From Pedosphaera parvula Ellin514 (GTDB lineage: Bacteria > Verrucomicrobiota > Verrucomicrobiia > Limisphaerales > Pedosphaeraceae), in NCBI RefSeq assembly GCF_000172555.1, contig NZ_ABOX02000012.1:102676-166675 (forward strand): 64,000 nucleotides of DNA, read 5' to 3'. The notes beneath the pieces are model-generated. The model was not told the DNA's origin and did no database searches. It saw nothing but the letters and a program-made list of their open reading frames with translations. Made by a program: the position numbers and the translations under genes. Shown piece after piece: positions 24,838 to 33,624 of the stretch (position 1 is its first letter; each line of letters opens with the position of its first letter).

Positions 24838-25632
24838 TTATTCGGTCGCTCGCTCTCCAGCTTGTAACCTTTCTGCTACTTCTTGCGCCAATAATTCATA
24901 AGCGGCCGAGGCGGGATTATATTTGTCATAGTAAATGATCGGTTTTCCAAAGCTTGGAGCTTCTGCCAACTTTGTTGTGCGCGGAATCATGGTTTCAAAA
25001 ACCTTGTCGCCAAAATGTTCCCGCACCTCGCTGACGACGGTCTGAGCCAGTTTTGTCCGTCCATCATACATGGTCATGACCACCCCGAGCAGTTCAAGCC
25101 GTGCATTTACGCCATTATCACGCAACTGGGTTAAAATCCGGTTTACCATGGAAATACCCTCCAAGGCAAAATATTCGCATTGCAATGGAACCAACAGACC
25201 ATCCGCAGCAGCAAATGCATTCATGGTGAGAATGCCCAGCGAAGGGGGGCAATCCAAAAGTATTATGTCAAAGCGACCCGAATCAATAACCGGTTTTAGA
25301 GCCTGACTCACTCGCAGCAAGTAATTCTCCGTCCGAGCAAGTTCAATGTCCACTGCGCACAGATCCACCTCGCCGGGAATGATATCCAATCCTTTATAGG
25401 CGGTTTTTTGCACCTTTTCCAACAAAGTGCCTTCGCCCAGTAACGGTTTGTAAGCACTGCCGCCCTCCGTCTTTTCAACGCCTACACCGCTGGTGGCATT
25501 GGCCTGGGGGTCCAGATCGAACAGTAGAACCTTTTTTCCCATTGCCGCTATACAGGCAGCTAAATTGACCGCAGTAGTGGTTTTACCCACCCCGCCTTTT
25601 TGATTGGCAACCGCTATGACTTTCGTTGGCAC
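24838..25632 (-). CDS. parA: Chromosome-partitioning ATPase ParA/Soj
   Basis: The 264-residue Walker-type ATPase has the deviant Walker A KGGVGKTTTAVN, the switch I DLDPQANAT and Walker B ILLDCPPSLG. The size and absence of a DNA-binding N-terminal extension fit chromosomal Soj proteins. It works with ParB to position origins. Unusually, parB is not beside it but about 17 kb away at 42.7 kb. It is divergent from hpf, with a 218-bp shared upstream region. Confidence 0.93.
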   Translation of the reverse strand: MPTKVIAVANQKGGVGKTTTAVNLAACIAAMGKKVLLFDLDPQANATSGVGVEKTEGGSAYKPLLGEGTLLEKVQKTAYKGLDIIPGEVDLCAVDIELARTENYLLRVSQALKPVIDSGRFDIILLDCPPSLGILTMNAFAAADGLLVPLQCEYFALEGISMVNRILTQLRDNGVNARLELLGVVMTMYDGRTKLAQTVVSEVREHFGDKVFETMIPRTTKLAEAPSFGKPIIYYDKYNPASAAYELLAQEVAERLQAGERATE

Positions 25633-25850
25633 GGTGAAGATGTAATGTTAACCGATGGCTTATTCAAGGTTTTCGCACATTTTTCACCGCGCGTAGGCCT
25701 CAAAAAAACGCATTAACTGCGTCTATTTTCATTTTACAGTGCTGTGTAAGTCTGGAAGGTTTCCCTATTTCTGAATTCTAAAATAATTTTAACAAAATTA
25801 GATAAACACTTTTGCTGGATTTTCTTCATTTCCCGTCGCAAAGTACTGGT

Positions 25851-26204
25851 ATGAAATTGATTCTGACGACGCACAATCTGACCCTGACTCAAGCCATTGA
25901 AAATCATATTTTAAGCCGGATAGATAAACTCGAGCATTTCGACCGCTTCGCCATCAACGCCCGGGTTACTTTGGACCACGATTCCACGAAAGCTGTAAAC
26001 CGTCAGTTCAAATGTTCCATGCGTCTAGCTGTCCCAGGACCTGATTTGTTTGCGGAGGATTCTGAAGGCGATATGTACGCCGCCATTGATTTGGTTACCA
26101 AAAAAATTGAACAGCAAATTCGTAAGCGTCAAAGCAAACATAAAGCGCGCAAGCATACGGTCGCCTCACGCACCAAACGCAGTCGCCAGGAAGCAGAAAT
26201 TTAA
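25851..26204 (+). CDS. hpf: Ribosome hibernation promoting factor, short form
   Basis: A 117-residue HPF/RaiA-family protein that binds the 30S decoding site and promotes inactive 100S or 70S ribosomes in slow growth. Visible landmarks are MKLILTTHNLTLTQAIENHI, KLEHFDRFAI, FAEDSEGDMYAAIDLVTKK and the basic tail KRQSKHKARKH. There is no C-terminal dimerisation domain, so it is the short type. The ATG at 25851 begins the conserved strand. hpf often sits beside rpoN; here rpoN is 19 kb away. Confidence 0.92.
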   Translation: MKLILTTHNLTLTQAIENHILSRIDKLEHFDRFAINARVTLDHDSTKAVNRQFKCSMRLAVPGPDLFAEDSEGDMYAAIDLVTKKIEQQIRKRQSKHKARKHTVASRTKRSRQEAEI

Positions 26205-26225
26205 GTTGCAGTCCATAATTCATTT

Positions 26226-26293
26226 GGGAAAAGGGGAAGTTGGATGCCTTACCCGCATCACTTCCCTGGCCTTGGATAACTTGACCTTTTCCC
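26226..26293. other. Nested hairpin structure between hpf and the amidohydrolase
   Basis: Outer arms GGGAAAAGG (26226-26234) and CCTTTTCCC (26285-26293) are perfectly complementary. Inside, GGGAAGT (26234-26240) pairs with ACTTCCC (26260-26266) and GATGC (26243-26247) pairs with GCATC (26255-26259) around a 7-base loop. The two stems share one base, so they may be alternative folds. Without a clear T tract it could be a terminator, a leader structure or a small RNA. It lies within a 178-bp gap. Confidence 0.45.
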
Positions 26294-26382
26294 TTTCGGT
26301 AATCTCTTGAGAACTATTTTGCACAACAACTCCCACTCTGCTTGCTGCTGTAATTTGCGCGGAGCACATTGACTTTTTCCAG

Positions 26383-27663
26383 ATGCTCGTACGTGCCCGC
26401 ACCATCCTTCCTGTCTCCAGACCTCCGATTGAGGACGGCGCTATTTCCATTTCCGGCCATCGAATCCGCTTCGTGGGCCCATGGAAGGATGTTTCTCGCA
26501 CAAGCCAGCGTCGAGCCATTGATTTGGGTGACGTCATCCTTTTACCTGGGTTAATCAATGCGCACTGTCACCTGGATTACACTCACATGGCTGGGCAGTT
26601 TCCACCTCCGAAGGTGTTTACGGATTGGATCAAACTAATCACTGCGGGCAAGGGAACATGGTCCTATTCAGAATTTGCTCTCTCCTGGATCGAGGGGGCA
26701 AAGATGCTTCTCCGCACCGGCACCACCACTGTGGGCGACATTGAGGCCATTCCTGAGCTCCTCCCGGACGTTTGGGCTTCAACTCCAATGCGCATCTTCT
26801 CCTTCCTGGAAATGACAGGCGTAAAAAGTCGTCGTCCTCCGGAGGAAATTGTGCAAACGGCGATGGAGAAGCTTCGTTCCCTGCCCATCTATCGTTGCCG
26901 GGTTGGCTTGTCGCCCCATTCTCCTTACTCTACTGCTCCAAAATTGCTAAATCTTGCCACCCAAGTGACCAGACAGAAACACCTCCGGGTCGTGACTCAC
27001 GTATCCGAATCCGACCAGGAGTACGACATGTTCATGCACCGCCGCGGGCAGCTTTTTGATTGGCTCGCGCGCAATGAACGCGATATGTCTGACTGCGGCC
27101 TCGGCTCACCCATCCAACACATGGAACGCGCCGGTGCCCTATGCGAGAATCTCCTGGCAGTCCATGTAAATTATACTGCTCCCGGCGACGCCCTGCTTCT
27201 CGGAAAACGCAAAGTAAGTGTTGTGCATTGCCCCCGTAGTCATGCTTATTTCAAACACCAAGCCTTTCCCTTGCATGAACTGACCGCAGCCAGGGTGAAC
27301 CTTTGCCTCGGCACTGACAGCTTGGCCAGTGTTTACCAAGGTCGCAAGAAAACCGTCGAACTGAACATGTTCGAAGAAATGCGCGAGTTGGCCGCCACAT
27401 CCCCCAACCTGTCCCCTGAAACCATTCTCAAAATGGCCACCATCAACGGAGCAAGGGCTTTGGGCATGAAAGGCGAAGCAGGTCAACTCGTCGCTGGAGC
27501 CTTTGCCGATCTCATTGCCATTCCGTACTCGGGGAGGACCTCAGCTGTTTATGATGCGGTTCTGGAACATCCTGGGGACGTGACCAGCAGTATGATCAAC
27601 GGACGTTGGGCTATTCAGCCACTCGGCTTGCAAGACACACCTACTCCAGGGAGTCATAAATAG
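26383..27663 (+). CDS. Amidohydrolase, deaminase-like (MtaD/SsnA/TrzA group)
   Basis: The 426-residue metal-dependent hydrolase has the HxH pair in NAHCHLDYTHMAG, a His in TTVGDIEA-proximal barrel strands, THVSESDQEYDMF, a His in AVHVNYTAPG and the catalytic Asp in LGTDSLASV. This is the cytosine deaminase/chlorohydrolase-like branch whose members deaminate adenosine or guanine derivatives. Aminodeoxyfutalosine deaminase of the futalosine pathway is one option, S-adenosylhomocysteine deaminase another. bioF starts 1 bp after its stop, so a shared transcript is likely, but no biotin role is known for this family. Confidence 0.78.
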   Translation: MLVRARTILPVSRPPIEDGAISISGHRIRFVGPWKDVSRTSQRRAIDLGDVILLPGLINAHCHLDYTHMAGQFPPPKVFTDWIKLITAGKGTWSYSEFALSWIEGAKMLLRTGTTTVGDIEAIPELLPDVWASTPMRIFSFLEMTGVKSRRPPEEIVQTAMEKLRSLPIYRCRVGLSPHSPYSTAPKLLNLATQVTRQKHLRVVTHVSESDQEYDMFMHRRGQLFDWLARNERDMSDCGLGSPIQHMERAGALCENLLAVHVNYTAPGDALLLGKRKVSVVHCPRSHAYFKHQAFPLHELTAARVNLCLGTDSLASVYQGRKKTVELNMFEEMRELAATSPNLSPETILKMATINGARALGMKGEAGQLVAGAFADLIAIPYSGRTSAVYDAVLEHPGDVTSSMINGRWAIQPLGLQDTPTPGSHK

Positions 27664-27664
27664 C

Positions 27665-28858
27665 GTGAAAGATTTCAACGATGAATTGCGGTGCCGCCTG
27701 GACCAAATTCGCGATCAAGGATTATATCGCGAACTTCGACAGGTGGATTCACCTCAATCGCCTCGGATTGAACTGAACGGCAAACCGTTCCTGAACTTTT
27801 CGTCTAACGATTACCTCGGACTCGCAAACCATCCAGATTTAAAGGCAGCCGCGATCAAAGCGATTGAAAAGTTTGGAGCCGGTTCCGGAGCTTCACGCCT
27901 TATCTGTGGCTCGTTGACGCCCCATTTCGAACTGGAAGCAGCCCTTGCCGCTTTCAAGGGTACGGAATCTGCGCTTTCCTTCTCTTCCGGTTATGCTGCG
28001 GCTGTGGGCACTATTTGCGCTCTGCTCGGGAAGGATGACGTAATTATTTTGGATAAGCTGGTTCATGCTTGCATCGTGGACGCCGCACGCCTCTGCGGCG
28101 CCAAGCTCCGCGTGTTTGCCCACAATGATCTGAACGAACTGGAAGAAATCCTCCGCTGGGCAAATGAACGCATTTCTGTAGTTTCTGGAACTCAGCGCCC
28201 ACGAACACTAGTTGTTACCGAGAGCGTTTTCTCCATGGATGGTGATCTCGCTCCACTTCGGGAAATTGTCGAGCTGAAAGAAAGATATGGCGCGTGGCTC
28301 ATGGTGGATGAAGCTCATGCCACCGGTTTGTTTGGTCCGAACCGACGCGGCCTCGCCGAGGAAGCAATGGTCTCAGATCGTATTGAAATTCAGATGGGCA
28401 CGTTGGGAAAAGCTCTTGGGGCCAGCGGCGGTTACATTTGCGGCTCAAAAGTGCTTATCGATTACCTGGTCAATCGCGCCCGCAGCTTTATTTTTTCAAC
28501 CGCGCCAGTTCCTGCGGCCTCCGCTGCTGCGACAGCCGGCATTCAGTTGGTGCAGTCTTCAGAAGGTGCTGAACGAAGCGCCAGGTTGCGACAACTTCTT
28601 GGTCGTTTGATGGAGGGGCTCAATAAGGCAGGTTGGAATTTTGAGGCTCTCTCCAGCAGCATTGTTCCGCTGATCTTTGGTGAAGAAGTCAAGGCTGTCT
28701 CCCTGGCAACCAAACTTCGCGAACAAGGGCTTTTTGTTCCTGCAATTCGATATCCTACTGTTGCTCGTGGTTCAGCCAGGCTCCGCGTCACCCTCACCGC
28801 CGGTCATACGACAGAAGATATTGCACAGCTCCTCAAGGCGTTGGCGTTTTCCATCTAA
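27665..28858 (+). CDS. bioF: 8-amino-7-oxononanoate synthase
   Basis: BioF condenses L-alanine with pimeloyl-ACP/CoA to form KAPA for biotin. The 397-residue PLP enzyme has FSSNDYLGLANHPDLK, GSGASRLICGS, the PLP motif VDEAHATGLFG and the Schiff-base Lys in MGTLGKALGASGGYI. These are textbook BioF signatures, unlike the divergent paralogue at 8.1 kb. The GTG start is supported by the 1-bp spacing to the upstream amidohydrolase. bioA follows 3 bp later. Confidence 0.93.
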   Translation: MKDFNDELRCRLDQIRDQGLYRELRQVDSPQSPRIELNGKPFLNFSSNDYLGLANHPDLKAAAIKAIEKFGAGSGASRLICGSLTPHFELEAALAAFKGTESALSFSSGYAAAVGTICALLGKDDVIILDKLVHACIVDAARLCGAKLRVFAHNDLNELEEILRWANERISVVSGTQRPRTLVVTESVFSMDGDLAPLREIVELKERYGAWLMVDEAHATGLFGPNRRGLAEEAMVSDRIEIQMGTLGKALGASGGYICGSKVLIDYLVNRARSFIFSTAPVPAASAAATAGIQLVQSSEGAERSARLRQLLGRLMEGLNKAGWNFEALSSSIVPLIFGEEVKAVSLATKLREQGLFVPAIRYPTVARGSARLRVTLTAGHTTEDIAQLLKALAFSI

Positions 28859-28861
28859 ATC

Positions 28862-30304
28862 ATGCACAAACTGGCCCAACTCGATCATGATTACGTTTGG
28901 CATCCCTTCACGCAAATGCGCGATTGGCTGAAACAGGAGCCGATCGTGATCACTTCTGGCCACGGTGTTGTTCTCAAGGACGCGCGAGGAAAGGAATATC
29001 TCGACGCCAACTCGTCCATTTGGACAAATCTACATGGCCATAATCATCCAAAGATCAATGCCGCCATTAAAAAGCAACTAGGAAAAATCTCTCATTCCTC
29101 CGCTTTGGGTTTCGCCAATGAACCAGCTTCCCTGCTCGCTCAACGTCTTATAACCGTCGCCAATGCGTTACCCTCCGCCAATGCTCCTCGCGGGAGCTCA
29201 AAGTCTTCCTTATTAAATCCCAAACTGAGCAAAATCTTCTATTCAGATGATGGTTCCACTGCCATGGAAGTGGCTCTTAAGCTTGCCTACGAATATGCTC
29301 GTCGTTCCGGTCGCAGCAAGAAGCCAAAGTTCCTCTCTCTGGAAGGCGCCTATCATGGGGACACTGTCGGTGCGGTCAGCGTGGGGCATATCGATCTATT
29401 TCATAAGGCGTATTCAGGCCTCCTCTTTCAAACGGATAAGGTGATGGCTCCCTATTGTTACCGCTGTCCATTTAATCGCGCCAAACCGGAGCGCGCCGAT
29501 GCGCGGGATTATCGTAAGTGCAACTTCGAGTGCACCGGCATCGTCGAAGAGCAATTTGCTGCGCAAAAGAAAACGGGGAATCCCTACGCCGCCATGGTTG
29601 TTGAACCGCTGATGCAAGGCGCTGCTGGAATGATTCCCCAACCCACGGGCTGGCTCCGCCGTGTTGCTGAGATTGTTCGTGGCCACGGTGCTCAACTTGT
29701 TGCCGATGAAGTCATGACTGGTTTCGGACGCACCGGTTCGCTCTTCGCCAGCCACCAGGAAAGTGTTCAACCTGATTTCCTCGCGGTCGCCAAAGGAATG
29801 ACCGCCGGTTATCTACCGATGGCAGCCACGCTCACCACCCAGGCGGTATTTGATGCCTTCCTGGGCGATTATTCAGAGTTTAAAACGTTTTTTCACGGCC
29901 ACAGTTTTACGGGCAATCAACTCGGTGCTGCTGCCGCTTTAGCCAGCTTGGATGTCTTGGAAAGCAAGCAAAGCCTTTTGGCAAGGCAGAGACTTGAAGA
30001 GACCTTGCGCGTGGAATTGCAAAAACTTTGGTCGCTTCCACAAGTGGGTGATATTCGCCAGGTCGGTTTGGTGGCTGGCATTGAGTTGGTAAAAGATTGG
30101 ACCACCCGGGAACAATTTCATCTTCGCGAACGTGCCGGCATTCGAGTCTGCGAAGCCATGGCTAAACGAGGTGTGCTCACACGTCCAATCGGGAGCGTGG
30201 TCGTCCTGATGCCTCCCTATTGCAGCACATTGTCTCAAGCGCGGACCATGGTGCGTGCGCTCGGGGAATCCATTCAGGAAACTTTTTCAACACAGAAGAG
30301 ATAG
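28862..30304 (+). CDS. bioA: Adenosylmethionine-8-amino-7-oxononanoate aminotransferase
   Basis: BioA converts KAPA to DAPA, the step after BioF. The 480-residue class III aminotransferase starts with DHDYVWHPFTQM, and carries YSDDGSTAMEVALKLAY, the PLP Asp in VADEVMTGFGRTG, the Lys in VAKGMTAGYLPMA and HGHSFTGNQLG. It resembles the Bacillus-type enzymes (VGDIRQ, LTRPIG near the end), some of which use lysine rather than S-adenosylmethionine as donor; the donor cannot be settled here. It converges with the symporter gene, 19 bp apart. bioB and bioD are not in this window. Confidence 0.92.
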   Translation: MHKLAQLDHDYVWHPFTQMRDWLKQEPIVITSGHGVVLKDARGKEYLDANSSIWTNLHGHNHPKINAAIKKQLGKISHSSALGFANEPASLLAQRLITVANALPSANAPRGSSKSSLLNPKLSKIFYSDDGSTAMEVALKLAYEYARRSGRSKKPKFLSLEGAYHGDTVGAVSVGHIDLFHKAYSGLLFQTDKVMAPYCYRCPFNRAKPERADARDYRKCNFECTGIVEEQFAAQKKTGNPYAAMVVEPLMQGAAGMIPQPTGWLRRVAEIVRGHGAQLVADEVMTGFGRTGSLFASHQESVQPDFLAVAKGMTAGYLPMAATLTTQAVFDAFLGDYSEFKTFFHGHSFTGNQLGAAAALASLDVLESKQSLLARQRLEETLRVELQKLWSLPQVGDIRQVGLVAGIELVKDWTTREQFHLRERAGIRVCEAMAKRGVLTRPIGSVVVLMPPYCSTLSQARTMVRALGESIQETFSTQKR

Positions 30305-30323
30305 CGCTTCGGTCATCGCCCGC

Positions 30324-32543
30324 TCAGTGCATCTGCTGGTCCTGTATGTATTCCTGCTTCAGCCCAAGTTTTTCGGGAGCGTGCAAAACCAGCATTTTCA
30401 TGCGGATATCTTTCGGGACATCTTTGCTGGTCAGCTTTGAAATAATAATCATCAATCCAATCGCCAAAGGAACAGCCCATATAGCTGGTTGCTCGCACAG
30501 GATTCTAATCAATGGATTGGCCTGCCAGTAGTGCTCCAACGGCAGCAACTTCAGATCGCTAAAGCTGGTCAGTGAAATGCCGCCCAAGGCCAGCAGTCCG
30601 CCACCCAACATTCCACAGGCTGCGCCTTTCATCGTCATCCCACGCCACCAGGTGCTTAGAAAGAGCAACGGAAAATAGCTGGCTGCGGCAATTGCAAACG
30701 CCTGTCCCACCATGAAATTAATGTCGAATTTCTCGACCTGCGTTCCCAGCAGGATGGCTATGATGCCAATAATCACGGCACATACTTTGAAAGCCTTGAG
30801 TCTTTGCTCCGCTGTGGATTGTGGCTTGAGAATGCGCCCATAAACATCATGCGCCAAAGCGCCAGTCATCGAGACCAGCAGTCCGCTGAAAGTGCTCATG
30901 AATGCCGCAAAGGCTCCGGCACAGGTAATCCCACTCAGAATGGAACCTAGACCTGGATATTTCTGGTTCAATAAACTGGGCAACTCCAAAACGACTTTGT
31001 CCGTCCCCTTTGCCCCCACGGCAGAGTAAAGCTCAGGCAATAAATTCCTTCCCAGAACTCCGAACACCGGCGGAAACACATAAAACACCCCGATCAAAAT
31101 CATCACCCACATGGTGGTGCGTTTTGCGGCGACTCCATCAGGATTTGTATAAAATCTCACGAGGATGTGCGGCAGACCTGCGGTCCCACAGACCAAGGCG
31201 ATAATCAGTGAGTAAGTGTAGAGTAGTGAATAGGGCCTTTGATGATTGTCGAACCATTCCTGCTGCACCTGTTTCGTCAAGGCTGCCTTGTATTGCTCCA
31301 TCTCGCTGGTCTTTACTATCCTGAAGAAATTTTCTTCGACTGGCACGAAACTTAAACCGAGCTTTCCAAAAGCTTCGTCCACTAACGTTTTGAATTCGGT
31401 TCCGGTGGTCGGTTTCTTTGCGTTCGATTGCAGGCCCAGATTTAGAGGTGCCAGGTCCTTCCATTGGGTAAGTTGACCATCCAGTTTTTGGTCGAGCTTT
31501 TCCTGATGTGGATTATCGCGGGGTAATAAAGTGCGCCCGGTCAACTCACCATAAATCGCCAGTGCCTGCTTGGCGTCCATTTTACCGAGATCAAACAGCC
31601 CTACTTCCTCCGGTGTAACACCTGGTTTCGTAGGCACCTGTTTGAACTGACTGGCATCGGGTGTAATCGCAGCCGAAGCCGTCTTCACCGCTTTGGTGGT
31701 CAGAGATCCAAACGGATTCAACCAGGCATCGTCTCTTGGGGCCTTCTCTGGGAGTGCTTTTCTCTCCGGATATACCTGCCATTTCTCTACACGGTGAGTC
31801 GCTTCAGCCCGTCGCAACAATTCTGGACCATCGGTATCTTTGGGCGCGACATTGAGAAGCTTATCCTTTGCGGGCAGCTCAGGACCATTAACGGAAATTT
31901 GGCTTCCGTAAAATCCATACACACTCATCAACACAAAAACGGGCACGCAAATCGCAAACATCTTGATCCAATACTGAACCGCCTGCACCAGGGTTATCCC
32001 CTTCATTCCACCAAGGGCCACGTTTATCGTGATCACGGCTCCCACCACAATGACTCCCACCTTGTAATCCAATCCGGGGAAAATGTACGAGAGCGTCGTC
32101 CCTGCACCCTTCATCTGTGGCATGGTGTAGAAGAACCCAATAAAGAGAACGAAGATGACAGCGATTTTACGAAATACCGGTGAGTCATATCTGCCTTCAG
32201 CAAAGTCCGGAATGGTATACGCTCCGAACCTTCGCAATGGACCGGCAATAAAGAGCAACAAAAAGAGATAACCACAGGCATAGCACACCGGATACCAGAG
32301 GGCATCGTAACCATTTTTCATCACCATGCCTGCCACGCCCATGAATGAAGCTGCAGAGAGATACTCTCCGGATATGGCGGAAGCATTCCAACCTACGGAA
32401 ACCGACCGTCCAGCCACAAAGAAGTCACTGGCCGTCTTTGATTTCTTCGCAGACCAAAATCCCATGCCGACGGTTACCAGCACAGTTACGAGCGAAAAGA
32501 TCAGAATCCAGGGATCGACCACCATGGCGAGCATAAGGTTCAT
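30324..32543 (-). CDS. Sodium:solute symporter (ActP-like) with inserted STN-like domain
   Basis: The 739-residue SSS-family transporter has the usual landmarks DFFVAGRSVSVGWNASAISGEYLSA (seen as FFVAGR and ISGEYLSAASF), IPDFAEGRYD, GGMKGITLVQ, GTAGLPHILVRFY and AGAFAAFMSTFSGL. ActP proteins are about 550 residues; the excess is one soluble insert, about residues 215-435, between a membrane helix and the GTAGLPH segment. Within it, about 317-411 (DAKQALAIYGELTGRTLL, then FKTLVDEAFGKLGLSFV and ENFFRIV) resembles secretin-N/STN domains of type II secretion proteins. Acetate or another small carboxylate is the likely substrate. Translation is coupled to the DUF485 gene by an ATGA overlap. Confidence 0.88.
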   Translation of the reverse strand: MNLMLAMVVDPWILIFSLVTVLVTVGMGFWSAKKSKTASDFFVAGRSVSVGWNASAISGEYLSAASFMGVAGMVMKNGYDALWYPVCYACGYLFLLLFIAGPLRRFGAYTIPDFAEGRYDSPVFRKIAVIFVLFIGFFYTMPQMKGAGTTLSYIFPGLDYKVGVIVVGAVITINVALGGMKGITLVQAVQYWIKMFAICVPVFVLMSVYGFYGSQISVNGPELPAKDKLLNVAPKDTDGPELLRRAEATHRVEKWQVYPERKALPEKAPRDDAWLNPFGSLTTKAVKTASAAITPDASQFKQVPTKPGVTPEEVGLFDLGKMDAKQALAIYGELTGRTLLPRDNPHQEKLDQKLDGQLTQWKDLAPLNLGLQSNAKKPTTGTEFKTLVDEAFGKLGLSFVPVEENFFRIVKTSEMEQYKAALTKQVQQEWFDNHQRPYSLLYTYSLIIALVCGTAGLPHILVRFYTNPDGVAAKRTTMWVMILIGVFYVFPPVFGVLGRNLLPELYSAVGAKGTDKVVLELPSLLNQKYPGLGSILSGITCAGAFAAFMSTFSGLLVSMTGALAHDVYGRILKPQSTAEQRLKAFKVCAVIIGIIAILLGTQVEKFDINFMVGQAFAIAAASYFPLLFLSTWWRGMTMKGAACGMLGGGLLALGGISLTSFSDLKLLPLEHYWQANPLIRILCEQPAIWAVPLAIGLMIIISKLTSKDVPKDIRMKMLVLHAPEKLGLKQEYIQDQQMH

Positions 32544-32887
32544 AATCTGTGTTCCTGCACTTCCTCTTCCTGTTCGACCGGATACTTGAGTTTCGCCTTT
32601 TCAATCGCCGTAACTTCACTCTGCTCCAACGAAATGGAACGTTTGATGAACACCCAGGCGATTACCCACACGAATGGGAAGAACAAAATTCCGAGAATGA
32701 GCCAGGTCAGCGTGAAACCTGCCATGCGTGTTGCCATCAATTCCGGATAAAAGTAATTGAGCAATGGCAGTCCGAGCAGCGCCATCAGAAAGGCAGCTCC
32801 ACAAGCAACTGAAAGTGTGAGTTGCCGCCGCATCAGCAGATGCAAAAACTCTTCACTATGTGGGTCAAGTCTCTTCGGCTTTTTCAT
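32540..32887 (-). CDS. DUF485-type small membrane protein
   Basis: A 115-residue protein with two transmembrane helices (LTLSVACGAAFLMALLGLPLL and LTWLILGILFFPFVWVIAWVF) and a charged C-terminal tail. It fits the DUF485/YjcH family, whose genes commonly precede actP-type symporters, as here. The ATG at 32887 was preferred over a TTG 13 codons upstream. The role is presumed accessory to the symporter; this is context-based. Confidence 0.85.
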   Translation of the reverse strand: MKKPKRLDPHSEEFLHLLMRRQLTLSVACGAAFLMALLGLPLLNYFYPELMATRMAGFTLTWLILGILFFPFVWVIAWVFIKRSISLEQSEVTAIEKAKLKYPVEQEEEVQEHRL

Positions 32888-33095
32888 GAATGGTAATTTT
32901 CTACCAAAAAGCCTTTCGAAGTCCAAGCATTAGCTTCGTAAAGCAGATGGCCATATCGGCATTCAGTCCCGGATTATTCCTCCATCAATGATCAGGAATG
33001 GGCCTTCGCCGGAAAATGAAGACTGTCATGGTCGTTAAAGCCAACACGTCCAATCTCAAAGAATAAACCAGAAATGCCTTTGTTAATCGTATCGG

Positions 33096-33515
33096 CTAGC
33101 ATTTGGTTTCAGCCAGCTTCATCAGATGCTCAAACTGTTCTTTATTTAAGGAAGTGACCGACAATCTCGACTGACGGACAAGCAGCATATCTTTCAAAAT
33201 TTTATCCGCTTTAATAACCTCGAGGGTCACCGGTTTTCCTAAAGTTTTTACGGGAACCAAGTCCACCGCGACCCAATCTCCCTCCGTCGCAGTTGGATCG
33301 GCATAGCCTTCCTTTTCCACTTTGGCCAACCCCACAACCTGCTTCTCACTGACGCTATGGTAAAAAAGCACGAAATCCCCTTTTTTCATGGATCGAAGAT
33401 TATTGCGAGCCAGAAAATTTCTTACCCCGGTCCAAGCGGTTTTTCCGTCCTTCACGAAGGTTGTCCAGGAATAAGCCTCGGGTTCCTGTTTTACGAGCCA
33501 ATAGTTTTTCGCCAT
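33096..33515 (-). CDS. EVE domain protein
   Basis: The 139-residue protein is a stand-alone EVE domain: YWLVKQEPEAYSW, the WTGVRNFLARNNLRSMKKGD core and YHS followed by GLAKV. EVE domains belong to the PUA-like fold and are thought to bind modified nucleobases or modified DNA/RNA. It is isolated, on the minus strand, divergent from the YggS gene. Nothing in the neighbourhood shows a restriction or modification system. Confidence 0.9.
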   Translation of the reverse strand: MAKNYWLVKQEPEAYSWTTFVKDGKTAWTGVRNFLARNNLRSMKKGDFVLFYHSVSEKQVVGLAKVEKEGYADPTATEGDWVAVDLVPVKTLGKPVTLEVIKADKILKDMLLVRQSRLSVTSLNKEQFEHLMKLAETKC

Positions 33516-33624
33516 AGTTCTCCTGTTTTACCTATCTCCACAAATTCTTGCAACGCCATGCCTTCCGGATTTACCCGGAAAATTCCTTGTTTTCCACCGC
33601 TCCATTCTATGGCTTAATTTCATC

